Source: Desulfocarbo indianensis (GTDB lineage Bacteria > Desulfobacterota > Desulfarculia > Desulfarculales > Desulfarculaceae). Taken from it: a stretch of DNA of 64,000 nt. The stretch spans positions 186,001-250,000 of the forward strand of contig LBMP01000006.1 in assembly GCA_001184205.1 (NCBI GenBank), given 5' to 3'. The position numbers were made by a program, and so were the translations under genes. Of the stretch, positions 63,468 to 64,000 are shown piece after piece. Under the pieces are notes generated by a model. That model was given only the letters and a program-made list of their open reading frames with translations. It had not been told where the DNA came from and did no database searches. Numbering within the stretch: position 1 is the stretch's first letter; every line of letters starts with the position of its first letter.

Positions 63468-64000
63468 ATGGCGGAACCCACGGTATTGCAAAGCGGAACC
63501 GGGCCGGTGCGGATGCTGACCCTGAATCGTCCTCAGCGGCTCAACGCGCTGAACGAGGCCATGAAGGAGGACCTGATGGCGGCGCTGGCCGCCGCCGGGG
63601 AAGACGATTCAGTGGCGGCGGTGGTGCTGACCGGAGCGGGGCGCGCCTTCAGCGCCGGCGGCGATCTGGATCGCTTCGCCGCCCTGTATCAGGAGCAGGA
63701 TTTTTCAGCGGTGGAGCGCTTCACGGATTTGGCCTTCCCCCGCGCGGTGGCGGCTTTCAGCAAGCCTCTGATCGCCGCCATAAACGGGCCCGCGGTGGGT
63801 TGGGGCTTCACCTTGCCGCTCATGGCCGATATACGCATCTGCTCGCAAAAGGCGCGCTTCGTGTGCGGTTTCGTGCGGGTGGGCGTGACGCCTGAATTCG
63901 GCTCCTCGGCCTTGCTGCCCCGCATCATCGGCTTGGGCCGGGCCCTGGAGCTGGTGCTCACCGCGCGGGAGGTGGAGCCCCAGGAGGCCCTGGCCATGGG
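63468..64000 (+). CDS. Enoyl-CoA hydratase/isomerase, truncated by the window edge
   Basis: The first 177 residues of a crotonase-family protein. ATG 63468 has AAAGGAG 9 bases upstream and gives MAEPTVLQSGTGPVRMLTLN, with RPQRLNALNEAMKEDLMAAL next. The oxyanion residues are in GRAFSAGGDLDRF and INGPAVGWGFTLPL, and the catalytic glutamate may be in GVTPEFGSSALLPRI. It resembles PaaG/crotonase-like isomerases. It is divergent from the bam operon, so a beta-oxidation role downstream of ring cleavage is plausible. An overlapping frame at 63461-63895 is not coding. The 3' end lies outside the window. Confidence 0.88.
   Translation, partial: MAEPTVLQSGTGPVRMLTLNRPQRLNALNEAMKEDLMAALAAAGEDDSVAAVVLTGAGRAFSAGGDLDRFAALYQEQDFSAVERFTDLAFPRAVAAFSKPLIAAINGPAVGWGFTLPLMADIRICSQKARFVCGFVRVGVTPEFGSSALLPRIIGLGRALELVLTAREVEPQEALAM

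Noticed and set aside
63461-63895. 144-residue plus-strand frame at the right edge
   Set aside because: It is in a different frame from the crotonase gene that starts at 63468 and shows none of its motifs.

Overview
The window is a GC-rich, gene-dense chromosomal segment with no rRNA, tRNA, CRISPR array or intact insertion sequence that I can see. The gene content fits a strictly anaerobic, Gram-negative member of the Desulfobacterota (former Deltaproteobacteria). It includes a benzoyl-CoA lower-pathway cluster (BamR/BamA/BamQ type), a RACo-like corrinoid-protein activator, a LutA-LutB fusion, a TAXI-type TRAP transporter, many PAS hybrid kinases, and outer-membrane lipoprotein and PBP1b genes. 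The taxonomic placement is inference; no marker gene here settles it.

Layout. 1-4147: a secreted trypsin-like protease, then divergently PBP1b with an overlapping TPR lipoprotein. 4251-7982: a hybrid histidine kinase with a periplasmic sensor, then a PAS-LuxR regulator. 8120-13083: a long structured leader with operator-like palindromes, a TAXI-TRAP solute receptor, its fused permease and an acyl-CoA ligase, which reads as uptake plus CoA activation of an organic acid. 13301-15987: a translationally coupled pair, a protein resembling a B12-binding radical SAM enzyme without cluster cysteines and ending in a GNAT domain, followed by an ATP-grasp ligase. 16019-21858: a five-gene oligopeptide-type ABC transporter behind a near-perfect Fur box. 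21948-25178: a nucleotide-translocase-like protein fused to HEAT repeats and a cyclic-nucleotide-binding domain. 25396-34957: N-formylglutamate amidohydrolase, a beta-helix protein, a PstS-like receptor, an asparagine-synthase-like protein, an adenylate cyclase, glutathione-synthetase-like GshB, a CoA-transferase and an FKBP isomerase. 34970-39903: a second hybrid kinase, a DUF116 protein and a Kef-type antiporter.

40031-53504 lies almost wholly on the minus strand: RACo-like activator, dihydrolipoamide dehydrogenase preceded by a 58-residue DUF2080-like gene, an MBL-fold hydrolase, a CoA-disulfide-reductase/rhodanese fusion, LutC plus the LutA-LutB fusion, an AEC carrier, a MetX-like hydrolase and acetoacetyl-CoA synthetase. 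54013-58441: nitroreductase, alpha/beta hydrolase and a copZ-copA copper-export pair. 59131-63206: the benzoyl-CoA lower-pathway operon (SDR, BamQ, BamA, BamR), with a divergent crotonase gene running off the right edge.

How the genes work together. Catabolism dominates: ring-derived dienoyl-CoA is hydrated, oxidised and ring-cleaved by BamR, BamQ and BamA. CoA-transferase, acyl-CoA ligase and acetoacetyl-CoA synthetase move CoA between acids, and LUD proteins handle hydroxy-acid oxidation. Three short non-coding palindromic elements (26287-26409, 32894-33052, 55362-55617) sit in gene ends. The one at 32894 supplies the stop codon of the glutathione-synthetase-like gene.
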